Shown: positions 43,392-51,949 of the stretch, piece by piece
Numbering within the stretch: position 1 is the stretch's first letter
Layout: every line of letters begins with the position of its first letter
Assembly (NCBI GenBank): GCA_964535405.1
Contig: CAZHUG010000006.1
Location: 1 to 55,324 of the forward strand
DNA length: 55,324 nucleotides
Source of the DNA: Scatomorpha sp964535405
Lineage (GTDB): Bacteria; Bacillota; Clostridia; Oscillospirales; Oscillospiraceae
Direction: 5' to 3'
The notes under the pieces: model-generated
What the model saw: only the letters and a program-made list of their open reading frames with translations
Database searches by the model: none
What the model was told of the DNA's origin: nothing
Position numbers and translations under genes: made by a program

Positions 43392-43661
43392 TTAAATCTT
43401 GTGCATGGCGTTAAAAATTTCCTCACGCTGGATGCGAATTTCCAAACCCAGGCTCTCTCCCGCAGTTTTCAGCGCAGCGGCAAGCTCCGCAAACGGTATC
43501 TCGCAGGCGGAAGCGTCCACAAGCATGATCATCGTAAAGTACTCCTGTAAAACGGTCTGGCTTATGTCGAGAATGTTCACGCCGCACCCGGCGAGTATTT
43601 GGCTCACATCCGCGATTATGCCAACCCTGTCACGGCTTATAACTGTTGCAATTGCTCTCAT
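43392..43661 (-). CDS. UPF0237 ACT-domain protein
   Basis: This ~89-residue protein is a single ACT domain: MRAIATVISRDRVGIIADVS followed by GVNILDISQTVLQEYFTMIMLVD. ACT domains bind small ligands, often amino acids, and dimerise. The frame extends 12 codons upstream, but the ATG at 43661 has AAGGGG upstream and starts at the first beta strand. It sits directly before the UPF0210 gene, its usual partner, and 13 nt after yfbR. Confidence 0.9.
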   Translation of the reverse strand: MRAIATVISRDRVGIIADVSQILAGCGVNILDISQTVLQEYFTMIMLVDASACEIPFAELAAALKTAGESLGLEIRIQREEIFNAMHKI

Positions 43662-43674
43662 AATAATTCCCCTT

Positions 43675-44259
43675 TCAGGACATGGTTCCCAGCTCATCGA
43701 GGTTGCACTCGAAGGCTGGCGCGAAGTGCTCCAGGAAATAATCTGCCTCGGGCAGATTCATGGATTTAATTCTCGCGAGCGTCTGAGCTTCTGCTGACAA
43801 AAACTCCATATTGCCAACCTTGCGCTCCTCCACACACTTTACATATGCGGAGATGCGGTCGGCAGCTTTTATGAGCGCTTTTGCGTCGTCCCCCATATCC
43901 TCATTCAAAATGGGCTCATATGAGGCTTTGAGCTCCAACGGGAGCATATTTACCAGCTTTTCAACAGCGATCCGCTCCACCTCGTGATATGCCTCGCTTA
44001 TTTCCCCGCTGTGGTACTTGATCGGCGTCGGCAAGTCACCCGTAAGTATCTCCGACGCGTCATGATACAGCGCGGCGGTCGCAAGCGCGTTCGGGTCGCA
44101 GTCGCCTTTGAACACATCCCGGCGAATCACGCCGAGGCAGTGCGCGATGACCGCCACCATGTGGCTGTGCTCCTGAACATTTTCAGGCAGGGCATTGCGC
44201 ATAAGCCCCCAACGCGATATATGTCGCATGCGTGAAATAAGAGCAAAAAATCCACTCAA
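43675..44259 (-). CDS. HD-domain 5'-deoxynucleotidase, YfbR family
   Basis: This 194-residue HD hydrolase resembles E. coli YfbR, which dephosphorylates deoxynucleoside 5'-monophosphates. The N-terminal FFALISRMRHISRWGLMRNA and NVQEHSHMVAVIAH (first His) precede the HD pair in ALYHDASEILTGDLPTPIKY (about residues 63-82), and the last metal Asp is in KAADRISAYVK. The start is probably TTG at 44259: GGAGG lies nine bases upstream and the next Met would remove the conserved first helix. It begins 4 nt after the MATE stop. Confidence 0.9.
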   Translation of the reverse strand: MSGFFALISRMRHISRWGLMRNALPENVQEHSHMVAVIAHCLGVIRRDVFKGDCDPNALATAALYHDASEILTGDLPTPIKYHSGEISEAYHEVERIAVEKLVNMLPLELKASYEPILNEDMGDDAKALIKAADRISAYVKCVEERKVGNMEFLSAEAQTLARIKSMNLPEADYFLEHFAPAFECNLDELGTMS

Positions 44260-44263
44260 TTCG

Positions 44264-45667
44264 TCAAGCCTCCTCCGCTTCGCCGGCTTTCTCCACAGTA
44301 TCTACAATTATGCGTTTATCCTTCCACTTACCGCTAAAGAAGCGCGTATAAGTGATTACTATCGCCACACACCAGCCAACGGGCATTGTCACCCAGACTG
44401 CGGAATAGCCATAGTCGAACAGATAGACCAGGCCGTAAGCGCAAAGCACTCGAGTTGCCAGTGTGGCAATGCTTGATGCTGTCGTCCAAATTGCATCGCC
44501 TGCGCCCTGTAGAGTTCCGCCCGTGGGCATATACGCTGCGAAGAGCACAAGCGCAAAGCTCATGAAGCGTTGGAACTCGATTGCCATCTTCCTCGACTCG
44601 CCCGTCAGCCCAAAAAGCGTTGAGAAGCTGGGCGCTATGAAGTACATCACCGCCGAGATAAAAGCGCTGGCACAAATCGACATGATGACACTTGCCTTCC
44701 AGCCTCGCCTCACGCGGTCGAGCTTCGCGGCACCCACGTTCTGACCTGTGAAGGTGGACACACCCATGTTCATGCCAAAAATCGGAACCAGTGCGTAGTT
44801 TTCCATGCGGTTGCCGACGATAAAAGCGTTCATGAGATCCGTTCCAAAACCGTTTACAAGCCTCTGGATGAAGATATTTCCAAATGAAATGACGGCCTGC
44901 TGTATGATTGCGGGAATACCGAGCTTCAGGGAAATGTTAAAGCGCTCCTTGTCGAAGCAGAACTCTCCCTTTTTGTATTTAAAAAGATCATATTTCCTGA
45001 ATAAATATATGAAGCTAGCCAATGCACTGGCGGCCTGGGCAATGACGGTTGCTATCGCAACACCCGGAACTCCCCAGCCAAAGCTGATAACAAAAACCAG
45101 GTCCAAAACCGTGTTCAGCACCGTGCTGATGATAAGAAAATACAGCGACGCGTGGCTGTCGCCAACGGCACGCAGAATACCGGACACGGCGTTGTATGAA
45201 TATTGGAACACCAGGCCCAGGGCATAGATGGCGAAGTATGCAACTGCCATGTCGCTGACCTCAGGGTCAACAACCTTCATGAGATTTACTATAAGCGGAC
45301 GCGCAAAAATGCTGCCTACCACGGCCAGCACCGCGCCCAAAATACTCATAGATATTATCTGAGTTGAGGCTGCGCGCTTCAGCTCTTCAAAGCGCTTGGC
45401 TCCATAAAGCTGAGCAATTTGGACAGTGCCTCCGTTACCAAGACCGATACATATCGCCAAAAACAGGAAGACCAGCGACACGCCGCCGCCGACTGCCGCC
45501 AGGGCGTTATTGCAGGCCTCCTCGGTTGCTCCGCCGAAGTTTCCGACAACTATGCCGTCAACCGTGTTATAAAGCTGCTGCAAGAATTGTCCGAGCATAA
45601 TCGGAAATGAGAAGAATAATATCTCTTTCCACTCAATTCCCTGGGTCATATCTCTTTTGTTAATCAT
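44264..45667 (-). CDS. MATE family efflux transporter
   Basis: This 467-residue protein has twelve hydrophobic segments in two similar halves, as in MATE (multidrug and toxin extrusion) exporters driven by Na+ or H+. Family-like stretches are SFPIMLGQFLQQLYNTVDGIVVGNFGG at the start (two adjoining motifs) and IPAIIQQAVISFGNIFIQRLVNGFG at the start of the second half. A clear AAGGAGAG ribosome binding site and promoter lie upstream. It heads the run yfbR-ACT-UPF0210-DUF896-mscL-flavoproteins. The substrate is unknown. Confidence 0.92.
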   Translation of the reverse strand: MINKRDMTQGIEWKEILFFSFPIMLGQFLQQLYNTVDGIVVGNFGGATEEACNNALAAVGGGVSLVFLFLAICIGLGNGGTVQIAQLYGAKRFEELKRAASTQIISMSILGAVLAVVGSIFARPLIVNLMKVVDPEVSDMAVAYFAIYALGLVFQYSYNAVSGILRAVGDSHASLYFLIISTVLNTVLDLVFVISFGWGVPGVAIATVIAQAASALASFIYLFRKYDLFKYKKGEFCFDKERFNISLKLGIPAIIQQAVISFGNIFIQRLVNGFGTDLMNAFIVGNRMENYALVPIFGMNMGVSTFTGQNVGAAKLDRVRRGWKASVIMSICASAFISAVMYFIAPSFSTLFGLTGESRKMAIEFQRFMSFALVLFAAYMPTGGTLQGAGDAIWTTASSIATLATRVLCAYGLVYLFDYGYSAVWVTMPVGWCVAIVITYTRFFSGKWKDKRIIVDTVEKAGEAEEA

Positions 45668-45695
45668 TTTGTTCTCTCCTTATACCGTAACGTAT

Positions 45696-45725
45696 ATTGT
45701 ATCATGTCGGGATACCGCAATGCAA
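45696..45725 (-). promoter_or_regulatory. Promoter of the MATE-led operon
   Basis: On the minus strand TTGCAT (45725-45720), an 18-bp spacer and TACAAT (45701-45696) lie about 29 nt before the MATE ATG. It may drive all eight genes down to 38565, because the gaps between them are 42 nt or less. Confidence 0.6.
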
Positions 45726-45889
45726 TAGACGCAACCGTCACATCGGGCGATTTTAGAGTTTCGCCAAAAGAACGCCGCTTAACAAAAACATTTCTGTTTG
45801 GAAGATGCGCTCGCCCTCCGGTTCAACTGCGTTTATGTTACAATTTACCTCCTATATCATGATTATGAACAAAAATACCACTCTCTTTC

Positions 45890-45918
45890 TTGCATTTTGA
45901 CCATTTTGGTGTTATAAT
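45890..45918 (+). promoter_or_regulatory. typA promoter
   Basis: TTGCAT (45890-45895), a 17-bp spacer and a perfect TATAAT (45913-45918) precede typA. The transcript would start near 45925. The spacer between this promoter and the MATE promoter (about 45726-45889) shows nothing else that I can name. Confidence 0.75.
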
Positions 45919-45951
45919 TAAATTTCGTGAAAATCGAGGAATTATAAGGAT

Positions 45952-47778
45952 GTGAGTGCCTTGGACAAGCTTAGAAATATAGCCATTATCGCGCACGTTG
46001 ACCACGGAAAAACCACCATGGTTGACGAGATGCTGAAGCAATCAGGTGTCTTCCGCGAGCACCAGGAGGTCGCAAATCGCGTCATGGACTCCGGTGATCT
46101 GGAGCGCGAGCGCGGAATAACAATTCTGGCAAAGAACACCGCCGTTCGCTACGGCGATACAAAAATAAACATAATAGACACCCCCGGTCACGCCGATTTT
46201 GGCGGCGAGGTCGAACGTATTCTGAAGATGGTCAACGGCGTTATCCTGCTTGTTGACGCAGCAGAGGGGCCCATGCCCCAGACCCGCTTTGTGCTGTCTA
46301 AGGCCCTGGATCTGGGACACCCGGTCATCGTGGTGCTCAACAAGGTTGACAGACCCGACCAGCGTGTGCTTGAGGTTGTTGACGAAGTGCTTGAGCTTCT
46401 CATGGACCTCGGCTGCACGGATGCGCAGCTCGACTCCCCTATGCTCTTCTGCTCGGGCAGGCAGGGCACCGCATCCTACTCTCCCGACGTGCCGGGCACG
46501 GACTTCAAGCCCCTGTTCGATACTATTATAGACTACATTCCGGAGCCGGTCGGTGACAAGGACGGCCCGTTCCAGATGCTCGTCTCCTCCATTGACTACA
46601 GCGAATTTGTCGGACGCATTGCCATCGGCCGCATCGAGCGCGGCTCAATACACGACAATGATGAGATTGCAGTCTGCAACTTCCATACTCCCGACAAGTC
46701 ACACAAGGCCAAGGCCGTCTCCATGTATCAGTTTGAGGGCCTGCAGCGCGACCCGGTGAAGAGTGCCGGCGTCGGAAACATCATCGCCATGAGCGGAATC
46801 GGCGATATAACCATCGGCGACACGATTTGCGTGCCGTCCTGCATAGAACCCATTGAATTTGTCAAGATTTCCGCCCCCACGATTGAGATGACCTTTGCCG
46901 TCAGCGACAGCCCCTTCGCCGGTCGCGAGGGCAAGTATGTCACCACTCGTCAGATACGCGACCGCCTCTTCCGCGAGACCCTCAAAGACGTGTCGCTGCG
47001 CGTCTCCGAGTCCGACGGCGCAACAGACAATTTTGTCGTCGCCGGTCGCGGTGAGATGCACCTTTCCATATTAATCGAGAGCATGCGCCGTGAGGGCTTC
47101 GAGTTTTCCGTCTCGCCTCCGCGTGTGCTGTTCAAAACCATAGACGGTCAGAGGTGCGAGCCCATTGAGCGCGTCGTCGTAGACGTGCCCAGCGAGAGCA
47201 TTGGCGCGGTTATAGAGAAGCTCAGCTCCCGCAAGGGTGAATTCCTCGACATGCTGCCTGTCGGCAACCGAAGCAAGGCGACCTTCCTTGTTCCGGAGCG
47301 TGGCCTGTTCGGCTACGGCAACGAATTTTTGACCGACACCAAGGGTGAGGGCATCATGGCGAGCAGCTTTGAGTGCTACGCACCCTATAAGGGCGAGGTT
47401 TCCCGCCGAAACACAGGCAGTCTTATTGCCTGGGAAACCGGCGAAGCCGTTGCCTACGGCCTGTATAACGCGCAGGAGCGCGGCGCACTTTTCATCGGAG
47501 CGGGAACCCCGGTCTACGCCGGAATGATAGTCGGTGTGTCGCCCAAGGGCGAGGATGTAAACGTCAACGTCTGCAGGCGAAAACAGCTCACCAACATGCG
47601 CGCCGCCGGCAGTGACGAGGCACTTCGTCTCACGCCGCCGCGCAATCTGAGCCTTGAGCAGTGCCTGGAGTTTATGGACGAGGATGAGCTTCTGGAGGTC
47701 ACGCCCAAGAACCTGCGTCTGCGCAAGCAAATACTCGATCACGGTCTGAGAATGAAGGCTCAAAAGTCCTCGAAATAA
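45952..47778 (+). CDS. typA: Ribosome-binding GTPase TypA/BipA
   Basis: This ~608-residue translational GTPase acts in 50S assembly and stress or cold adaptation. G motifs are AHVDHGKTT (G1), RGITI (G2), DTPGHADFGGEVER (G3) and LNKVDR (G4). EF-G-like domains III and V and the BipA-specific C-terminal domain (about 490-608, containing NMRAAGSDEALRL) follow. Start choice is open: GTG at 45952 has only the GAGGA at 45936 at a fair distance, while TTG at 45961 lies ten bases after AAGGA. Either gives a normal N-terminus. It has its own promoter and a bidirectional terminator. Confidence 0.95.
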   Translation: MSALDKLRNIAIIAHVDHGKTTMVDEMLKQSGVFREHQEVANRVMDSGDLERERGITILAKNTAVRYGDTKINIIDTPGHADFGGEVERILKMVNGVILLVDAAEGPMPQTRFVLSKALDLGHPVIVVLNKVDRPDQRVLEVVDEVLELLMDLGCTDAQLDSPMLFCSGRQGTASYSPDVPGTDFKPLFDTIIDYIPEPVGDKDGPFQMLVSSIDYSEFVGRIAIGRIERGSIHDNDEIAVCNFHTPDKSHKAKAVSMYQFEGLQRDPVKSAGVGNIIAMSGIGDITIGDTICVPSCIEPIEFVKISAPTIEMTFAVSDSPFAGREGKYVTTRQIRDRLFRETLKDVSLRVSESDGATDNFVVAGRGEMHLSILIESMRREGFEFSVSPPRVLFKTIDGQRCEPIERVVVDVPSESIGAVIEKLSSRKGEFLDMLPVGNRSKATFLVPERGLFGYGNEFLTDTKGEGIMASSFECYAPYKGEVSRRNTGSLIAWETGEAVAYGLYNAQERGALFIGAGTPVYAGMIVGVSPKGEDVNVNVCRRKQLTNMRAAGSDEALRLTPPRNLSLEQCLEFMDEDELLEVTPKNLRLRKQILDHGLRMKAQKSSK

Positions 47779-47786
47779 GATAATAA

Positions 47787-47816
47787 AAAAGCACAGCGCC
47801 GTTGCGCTGTGCTTTT
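47787..47816. terminator. Bidirectional terminator between typA and the flavodiiron gene
   Basis: AAAAGCACAGCGC (47787-47799), a 4-nt loop and GCGCTGTGCTTTT (47804-47816) make a 13-bp perfect stem with A/T tracts on both sides, so it can end transcription of both convergent genes. Confidence 0.92.
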
Positions 47817-47827
47817 ATCATTTCTTA

Positions 47828-49846
47828 CTATACCGCCTGCTCAGCAGGCTCAAAATCCTCGGGCCCGTGGTGGCAAATCGGGCAGTCGAAGTCCGCGGGC
47901 AGCTCGCCCTCATGGAAATAGGCGCAGACCCTGCATACATAGCCCTTTTTGATGTTCACTACCGGCGGGACATAGTGCTCAAAGTCCTCCGGCCCGTGCT
48001 TGCAGAGCGGGCAGACAAAGTCGGCGGGCAGCTCAGGTCCCTCGTGGAAGTAGCCGCAAATCTTGCAGATATAGCCCTCGACGGTCGGGGCGGCAGGCTT
48101 TTTCTTCGGCTTAATATGCGCGTGATAATATGAGTAGGTGCAGCTCGGCACGTCGGAGAGCACATGCGCCTCAATAATATCGGCAATATAGAGCATCTGG
48201 GTGTCGCAGTCGCGCGAGTCAATGATTCTCGCCGAGAGCACCGCGTTTGTATTTTGTCCGATATATCTCAGGCCGTTATTCGTGCGGAGCTCATCCGGCC
48301 AATCGGCAAACTTGTCCACATCGCGTCCGCTCTGGAAGCCGAAATGCTGGAAGGTTTTATACGGCACGTCTTCTGAAAGTATGGAAATGTTGAACACCCC
48401 CGCCTTCATGACCATGTCGCAGGTGTGGTTCTTCTTTATGACAGAGATCGTTATCTTCTTCGGGTCACCCGCGGCGATCTGTCCGGCAGTGTTAATTATG
48501 CAGCCGTAGTCCTTGCCATCGACGCGGGTCGTCAAAACCTCAACACCGTAGCTGAACTTGTTGAAGGCCATGTTGTCAACCTCAAACATCGCGTCGGCTG
48601 CTGCATCAGCAGCTGATGACGAAGCCTCCGGTATTTCTGTTGCGGGCGGCACAATGTCATCTGCAATTGTGTCTGCCAGAGCGTCAAGCTCGGCAAGCTG
48701 ACCCTCGGCAAGCGAGGAGCGAACGGTCAGGGTGTCGCCTATAAACTCCGTGCCCTTGAGCCGCTCAAGTATAGTTCGCATTGCCTTACCGCTCGTGGGA
48801 GCCCAGCTTCCGTTCTCGATGAGTGCAATCTTACGCCCCTGAAGATTGTGGTTAGCGATATCGTGCAGGAGATTTTCCATTGTCACAAACACGCCGGCGT
48901 TATAGGTCGTGGCGGCAAAAACGAGATGGCTGTACTTGAAGGCGTCTGAGAGAATGTATGACGCCGGTATGACCGATGTGTCGTACATCTTGACCTTCAC
49001 CCCCCTGTCGGAGAGCTTGGAGGCGAGAATATTGGCAGCATTTTCAGTGTGACCATAAACCGAGGCGTAGGCAATAAGCACGCCGCTCTCCTCCGGCTGA
49101 TAGCTGCTCCACTGGTTGTATTTCTCAAGGAAATCGCCGAAGCCGCGGCGCCAGACAAAACTGTGCAGCGGGCAGACATAGTCAATTTCAAGTCCTGCCG
49201 CCTTGCGGAGCACGGCCTGAACCTGCGGGCCGTACTTGCCGACGATATTGGTGTAATATCGCCGCGCCTCGTCCAGATACTCGCTTTCAAAATCGACCTC
49301 ATCGGCAAATATGCGCCCGTTGAGCGCGCCGAAGGAGCCGAAGGCATCGGCTGAAAAGAGTATTTTGTCCGTGATATCATAGGTCATCATGACCTCGGGC
49401 CAATGCACCATCGGCGCCATGACAAAGGTGAAGCTATGCCTGCCGGTGGAGAGGATGTCGCCCTCTGCCACAAGCTGAACACGGGGCGAGAGATCGGTCG
49501 GGAAAAATTTTGCAAGCATATCACGAATCTTGGCGTTGCAGACGATCTTCACGTTCGGATAGCGCAGAGCGATGTCCTCAATGGTCGCCGCGTGATCGGG
49601 CTCCATGTGCGAGATCACAAGATAGTCGAGAGCCCTGCCACCCAGGCCATAGGCCACGTTTTCAAAGAAATTATGGGCGACCGCCTTATCCACGGTGTCA
49701 AAGAGTATGGTTTTTTCGTCCAGAATCAGGTAAGAGTTGTAGGACACGCCGTCACGAACTCCATAGACTCCCTCAAAGACCGCGAGCCGCCTGTCATCAG
49801 CGCCGACCCAGAGCATGTCCTGGCTTATCTTTTTTGTACAGTGCAT
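47828..49846 (-). CDS. Flavodiiron protein with flavin reductase and two rubredoxin domains
   Basis: This 672-residue FprA-type flavodiiron protein reduces O2 to water and/or NO to N2O in anaerobes. The beta-lactamase-like domain has all expected iron ligands: H80, E82, D84, H85 (HMEPDH), H148, D167 and H228. A flavodoxin domain begins near 256 (LIAYASVYGHTENAAN). A flavin-reductase domain follows (about 418-575), and then two rubredoxins with CxxC pairs: GYICKICGYF...CPLC (591-634) and GYVCRVCAYF...CPIC (635-672). Electrons could therefore pass from NAD(P)H or rubredoxin partners to the diiron site within one chain. It is transcribed divergently from a Crp/Fnr regulator, which probably controls it. 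Confidence 0.95.
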   Translation of the reverse strand: MHCTKKISQDMLWVGADDRRLAVFEGVYGVRDGVSYNSYLILDEKTILFDTVDKAVAHNFFENVAYGLGGRALDYLVISHMEPDHAATIEDIALRYPNVKIVCNAKIRDMLAKFFPTDLSPRVQLVAEGDILSTGRHSFTFVMAPMVHWPEVMMTYDITDKILFSADAFGSFGALNGRIFADEVDFESEYLDEARRYYTNIVGKYGPQVQAVLRKAAGLEIDYVCPLHSFVWRRGFGDFLEKYNQWSSYQPEESGVLIAYASVYGHTENAANILASKLSDRGVKVKMYDTSVIPASYILSDAFKYSHLVFAATTYNAGVFVTMENLLHDIANHNLQGRKIALIENGSWAPTSGKAMRTILERLKGTEFIGDTLTVRSSLAEGQLAELDALADTIADDIVPPATEIPEASSSAADAAADAMFEVDNMAFNKFSYGVEVLTTRVDGKDYGCIINTAGQIAAGDPKKITISVIKKNHTCDMVMKAGVFNISILSEDVPYKTFQHFGFQSGRDVDKFADWPDELRTNNGLRYIGQNTNAVLSARIIDSRDCDTQMLYIADIIEAHVLSDVPSCTYSYYHAHIKPKKKPAAPTVEGYICKICGYFHEGPELPADFVCPLCKHGPEDFEHYVPPVVNIKKGYVCRVCAYFHEGELPADFDCPICHHGPEDFEPAEQAV

Positions 49847-49880
49847 ATGTTAACCTCCTATATTAGTTTATTATGGCAGT

Positions 49881-49886
49881 ATTATA
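49881..49886 (-). promoter_or_regulatory. -10 element of the flavodiiron gene promoter
   Basis: A perfect TATAAT (49886-49881, minus strand) lies about 35 nt before the start codon. No good -35 is found at the right distance, which fits a promoter that needs an activator, such as the divergent Crp/Fnr protein. Confidence 0.5.
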
Positions 49887-49922
49887 TCACGCACGCCGCA
49901 ATATAGCTGTAGCAAATGAGAC

Positions 49923-49937
49923 AGTTATGTGATAAGT
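49923..49937. promoter_or_regulatory. Candidate Crp/Fnr operator
   Basis: The palindrome AGTTAT-GTG-ATAAGT has 6-bp arms with one mismatch and a 3-bp centre and lies in the divergent spacer, 36 nt before the regulator ATG. It contains a TGTGA core of Crp type. Its centre is about 55 bp from the inferred flavodiiron start, not a canonical activator distance, so the call is tentative. Confidence 0.35.
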
Positions 49938-49972
49938 TAGTGTAAAGATTTAGTACATGCGGAGGACGTTTT

Positions 49973-50611
49973 ATGAAGCAAATCGAGATATTTGAGGGCA
50001 TTGATAAAGCAGAGCTTGACCGCATGCTGCACTGCTTTCGTCCGGAATACAGGAGCTTTTCCAAGGGCGATTGTATCCTTTTCTGCTCTGCCGAGCCGGA
50101 GCATGTCTGTGTTCTCCTCTCCGGCCAGGCACATCTGTACAGTGTTGACAACGAAGGCGAAACCTGGCTGCTTGAGGAATATGAACAGGGCGATATCTTT
50201 GGCGACGCCTTCTCCATGCCCTACGGCGGTCTCGGCTTTTTTGTGGAGGCTGACTCGGATTGCGAGGTCATGTTTCTCCGCTTTGAGACCATCTGCGGAC
50301 GCTGCCATAAGGCCTGCGAGCACCACAGCAGGCTGACCGCCAATATGTTCAGGCTCTCGGCGCGGCGTGCGCAGAGTCTCGCCCTGCGCGTGAGCCTCCT
50401 CAGCCGCAAGACCGTGCGTCAGCGACTCTGGGCATATTTTCTGTACACGAGCGAAAAGTGCGGCTCTGCCACCTTTGATGCGGGCACGTCCTGGTCGAGG
50501 CTATCCGAATACCTCTGCGCCGACCGGAGCAGCCTCATGCGTGAGCTGCGCGCTCTGCGGGACGAAGGCTCGATCGTGACAGAGGGCAGGCTCGTGACAC
50601 TGATACGCTAG
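49973..50611 (+). CDS. Crp/Fnr family transcriptional regulator
   Basis: This 212-residue regulator has an N-terminal cyclic-nucleotide-binding-like beta-barrel (FSKGDCILFCSAEPEHVCVLLSGQAHLY, GDIFGDAFSM), a long dimer helix (about 105-135) and a C-terminal winged helix with recognition helix SRLSEYLCADRSSLMRELRALRDEG. C108-x2-C111-x3-C115 at the start of the dimer helix is a possible redox or metal site; C21, C34, C38 and C46 are further cysteines. The effector is unknown. GGAGG lies seven bases before the ATG. Divergence from the flavodiiron gene suggests that it senses O2, NO or redox state. Confidence 0.9.
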   Translation: MKQIEIFEGIDKAELDRMLHCFRPEYRSFSKGDCILFCSAEPEHVCVLLSGQAHLYSVDNEGETWLLEEYEQGDIFGDAFSMPYGGLGFFVEADSDCEVMFLRFETICGRCHKACEHHSRLTANMFRLSARRAQSLALRVSLLSRKTVRQRLWAYFLYTSEKCGSATFDAGTSWSRLSEYLCADRSSLMRELRALRDEGSIVTEGRLVTLIR

Positions 50612-50640
50612 CTAATACATATACAGATGCTAAACAGGCC

Positions 50641-50677
50641 GGCCGGACAGGGATGAAAATTCCTGCCCGGCCTTTTT
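50641..50677 (+). terminator. Terminator between the regulator and histidine kinase genes
   Basis: GGCCGG-A-CAGG (50641-50651) pairs with CCTG-C-CCGGCC (50662-50672), with one A-C mismatch and a ~10-nt loop. TTTTT follows on the plus strand. It lies 30 nt after the regulator stop and just past the kinase stop, so it may serve both directions. Confidence 0.85.
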
Positions 50678-50680
50678 GCG

Positions 50681-51949
50681 CTATTTATCACCCAGCGTGA
50701 CTGAAAACTGTATCCACGAGCCCTGCTCGCCGTCAACGGCTATCTGCCCATCGTGCTCGTCTACTATAGATTTTGCTATAGCAAGACCCAGGCCATAGCT
50801 GCCGCTGCCGCGGCTTCTGGACTTGTCCACGCGGTAAAAACGGTCAAATATCCTGTCGCGCTCCTCGGGCGCTATGCCCTGGCCGCTATTGTAAACGCAC
50901 AGCACTGCCCTTTTGCGCTCCTGCGTCAGCGATATGCGGATCACGCCGCGCTCGTTGCCATATTTCACGGCATTGCTCATAAGAATTGTGACAAGCTGTT
51001 TTATCTGCTCCTCGTTTCCCCTACAGCGCACATCAGGCCTGAGCTCAAACCGGATTGTCATGCCCCGCTCAAACGCCAGACTCTCAAACGGAAGCGCCGC
51101 GGCAAGCACTGCCTTGCTCATATCAAAGCTATTGTGCTCAACCGATTTGCGCTCATCGTCTACCTCCGCAAGTGCCATCAGCTCATGGACCAGAAGCTCC
51201 ATGCGCTTGCACTCCTCATTTATATACGACAGCCATTTATTCTCACCAATCTCCGTCTGGAGCACATTCGCATTTGCCGCCACGACCGATATGGGCGTCA
51301 TAAGCTCATGACCCGCATCGGAGATAAACTGTCGCTGCTTCTCAAAGGCTGTGCTGACGGGCCTGGTCATCTTGTTCACGAGAAAGGTCGACACAATAAG
51401 CAGGGCAATCCACGCCGCAACGCCCGCAGCCGAAGAGATTACGAGCGTTCGTCTCAGGTTTTCAAAGCCGACGCTGTTGTCCAGCATGGCGAGCATATAG
51501 CCGTTTTCCGTGTCTCGCAGCAGATAGTACTGTCCGTCATACGAGCCGAAGCGCTCGGCCTTGTTTATGATCTTCTGTGCGGCGGCCTCAATATATTCCT
51601 CGTCATATAAATCCCGCCGATCGCTGAACCAGGAGAGAATTCCGCCGTTTGCGTCCAGCGCCGCCGTGAGCATATTGGAGCTTGCAAACATATTGCCTCC
51701 ATTGCCAGGTTGAGGCTGGGTCATCGGCAAGCTATCGCGCGGCGGAACAGCATTTGGCATTGCGTCGCCGGGTTTTCCCTTGACCGCCGCCATGCTCGCA
51801 TCTGTAACTTGCTCGAGGAAGCTCCGGACCTCGTGCCTGTCGCGCCCGGCGGGAATAAGGGTAATCGCCAGGATAAACGCCAGCAGAATCGCCGTGACGA
51901 AGGACATTATTGTAATAAGCACTCTGTGCCTCAGCTTTTTAATCATCAT
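50681..51949 (-). CDS. Two-component sensor histidine kinase
   Basis: This ~422-residue sensor has a first membrane helix (about residues 10-32), an extracytoplasmic domain (~35-170, with a Pro/Met/Asn/Gly-rich loop) and a second helix (~172-192). The HisKA domain holds the phospho-acceptor in SDAGHELMTPISVV, and the HATPase_c domain shows the N box around LMSNAVKYGNERG, then GQGIAPEERDRIFDRFYR and GSYGLGLAIAKSIV. ATG at 51949 follows GGAG and overlaps the response-regulator stop (TGATG). It forms an operon with the response regulator and is probably specific for the divergent VTC-DUF4956-CotH genes. The signal is unknown; an envelope signal is likely. Confidence 0.93.
   Translation of the reverse strand: MMIKKLRHRVLITIMSFVTAILLAFILAITLIPAGRDRHEVRSFLEQVTDASMAAVKGKPGDAMPNAVPPRDSLPMTQPQPGNGGNMFASSNMLTAALDANGGILSWFSDRRDLYDEEYIEAAAQKIINKAERFGSYDGQYYLLRDTENGYMLAMLDNSVGFENLRRTLVISSAAGVAAWIALLIVSTFLVNKMTRPVSTAFEKQRQFISDAGHELMTPISVVAANANVLQTEIGENKWLSYINEECKRMELLVHELMALAEVDDERKSVEHNSFDMSKAVLAAALPFESLAFERGMTIRFELRPDVRCRGNEEQIKQLVTILMSNAVKYGNERGVIRISLTQERKRAVLCVYNSGQGIAPEERDRIFDRFYRVDKSRSRGSGSYGLGLAIAKSIVDEHDGQIAVDGEQGSWIQFSVTLGDK

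Noticed and set aside
45726..45889. Small RNA or tRNA gene in the MATE-typA spacer
   Set aside because: No cloverleaf, strong hairpin or terminator could be found between the two divergent promoters.
49870..49940. Classical Fnr box in the fprA-regulator spacer
   Set aside because: No TTGAT-N4-ATCAA sequence is present; only a TTAT-GTG-ATAA palindrome with a TGTGA core, recorded as a tentative site.
50753..51610. 285-codon plus-strand frame opposite the histidine kinase gene
   Set aside because: Antisense shadow of a clear HisKA/HATPase protein.
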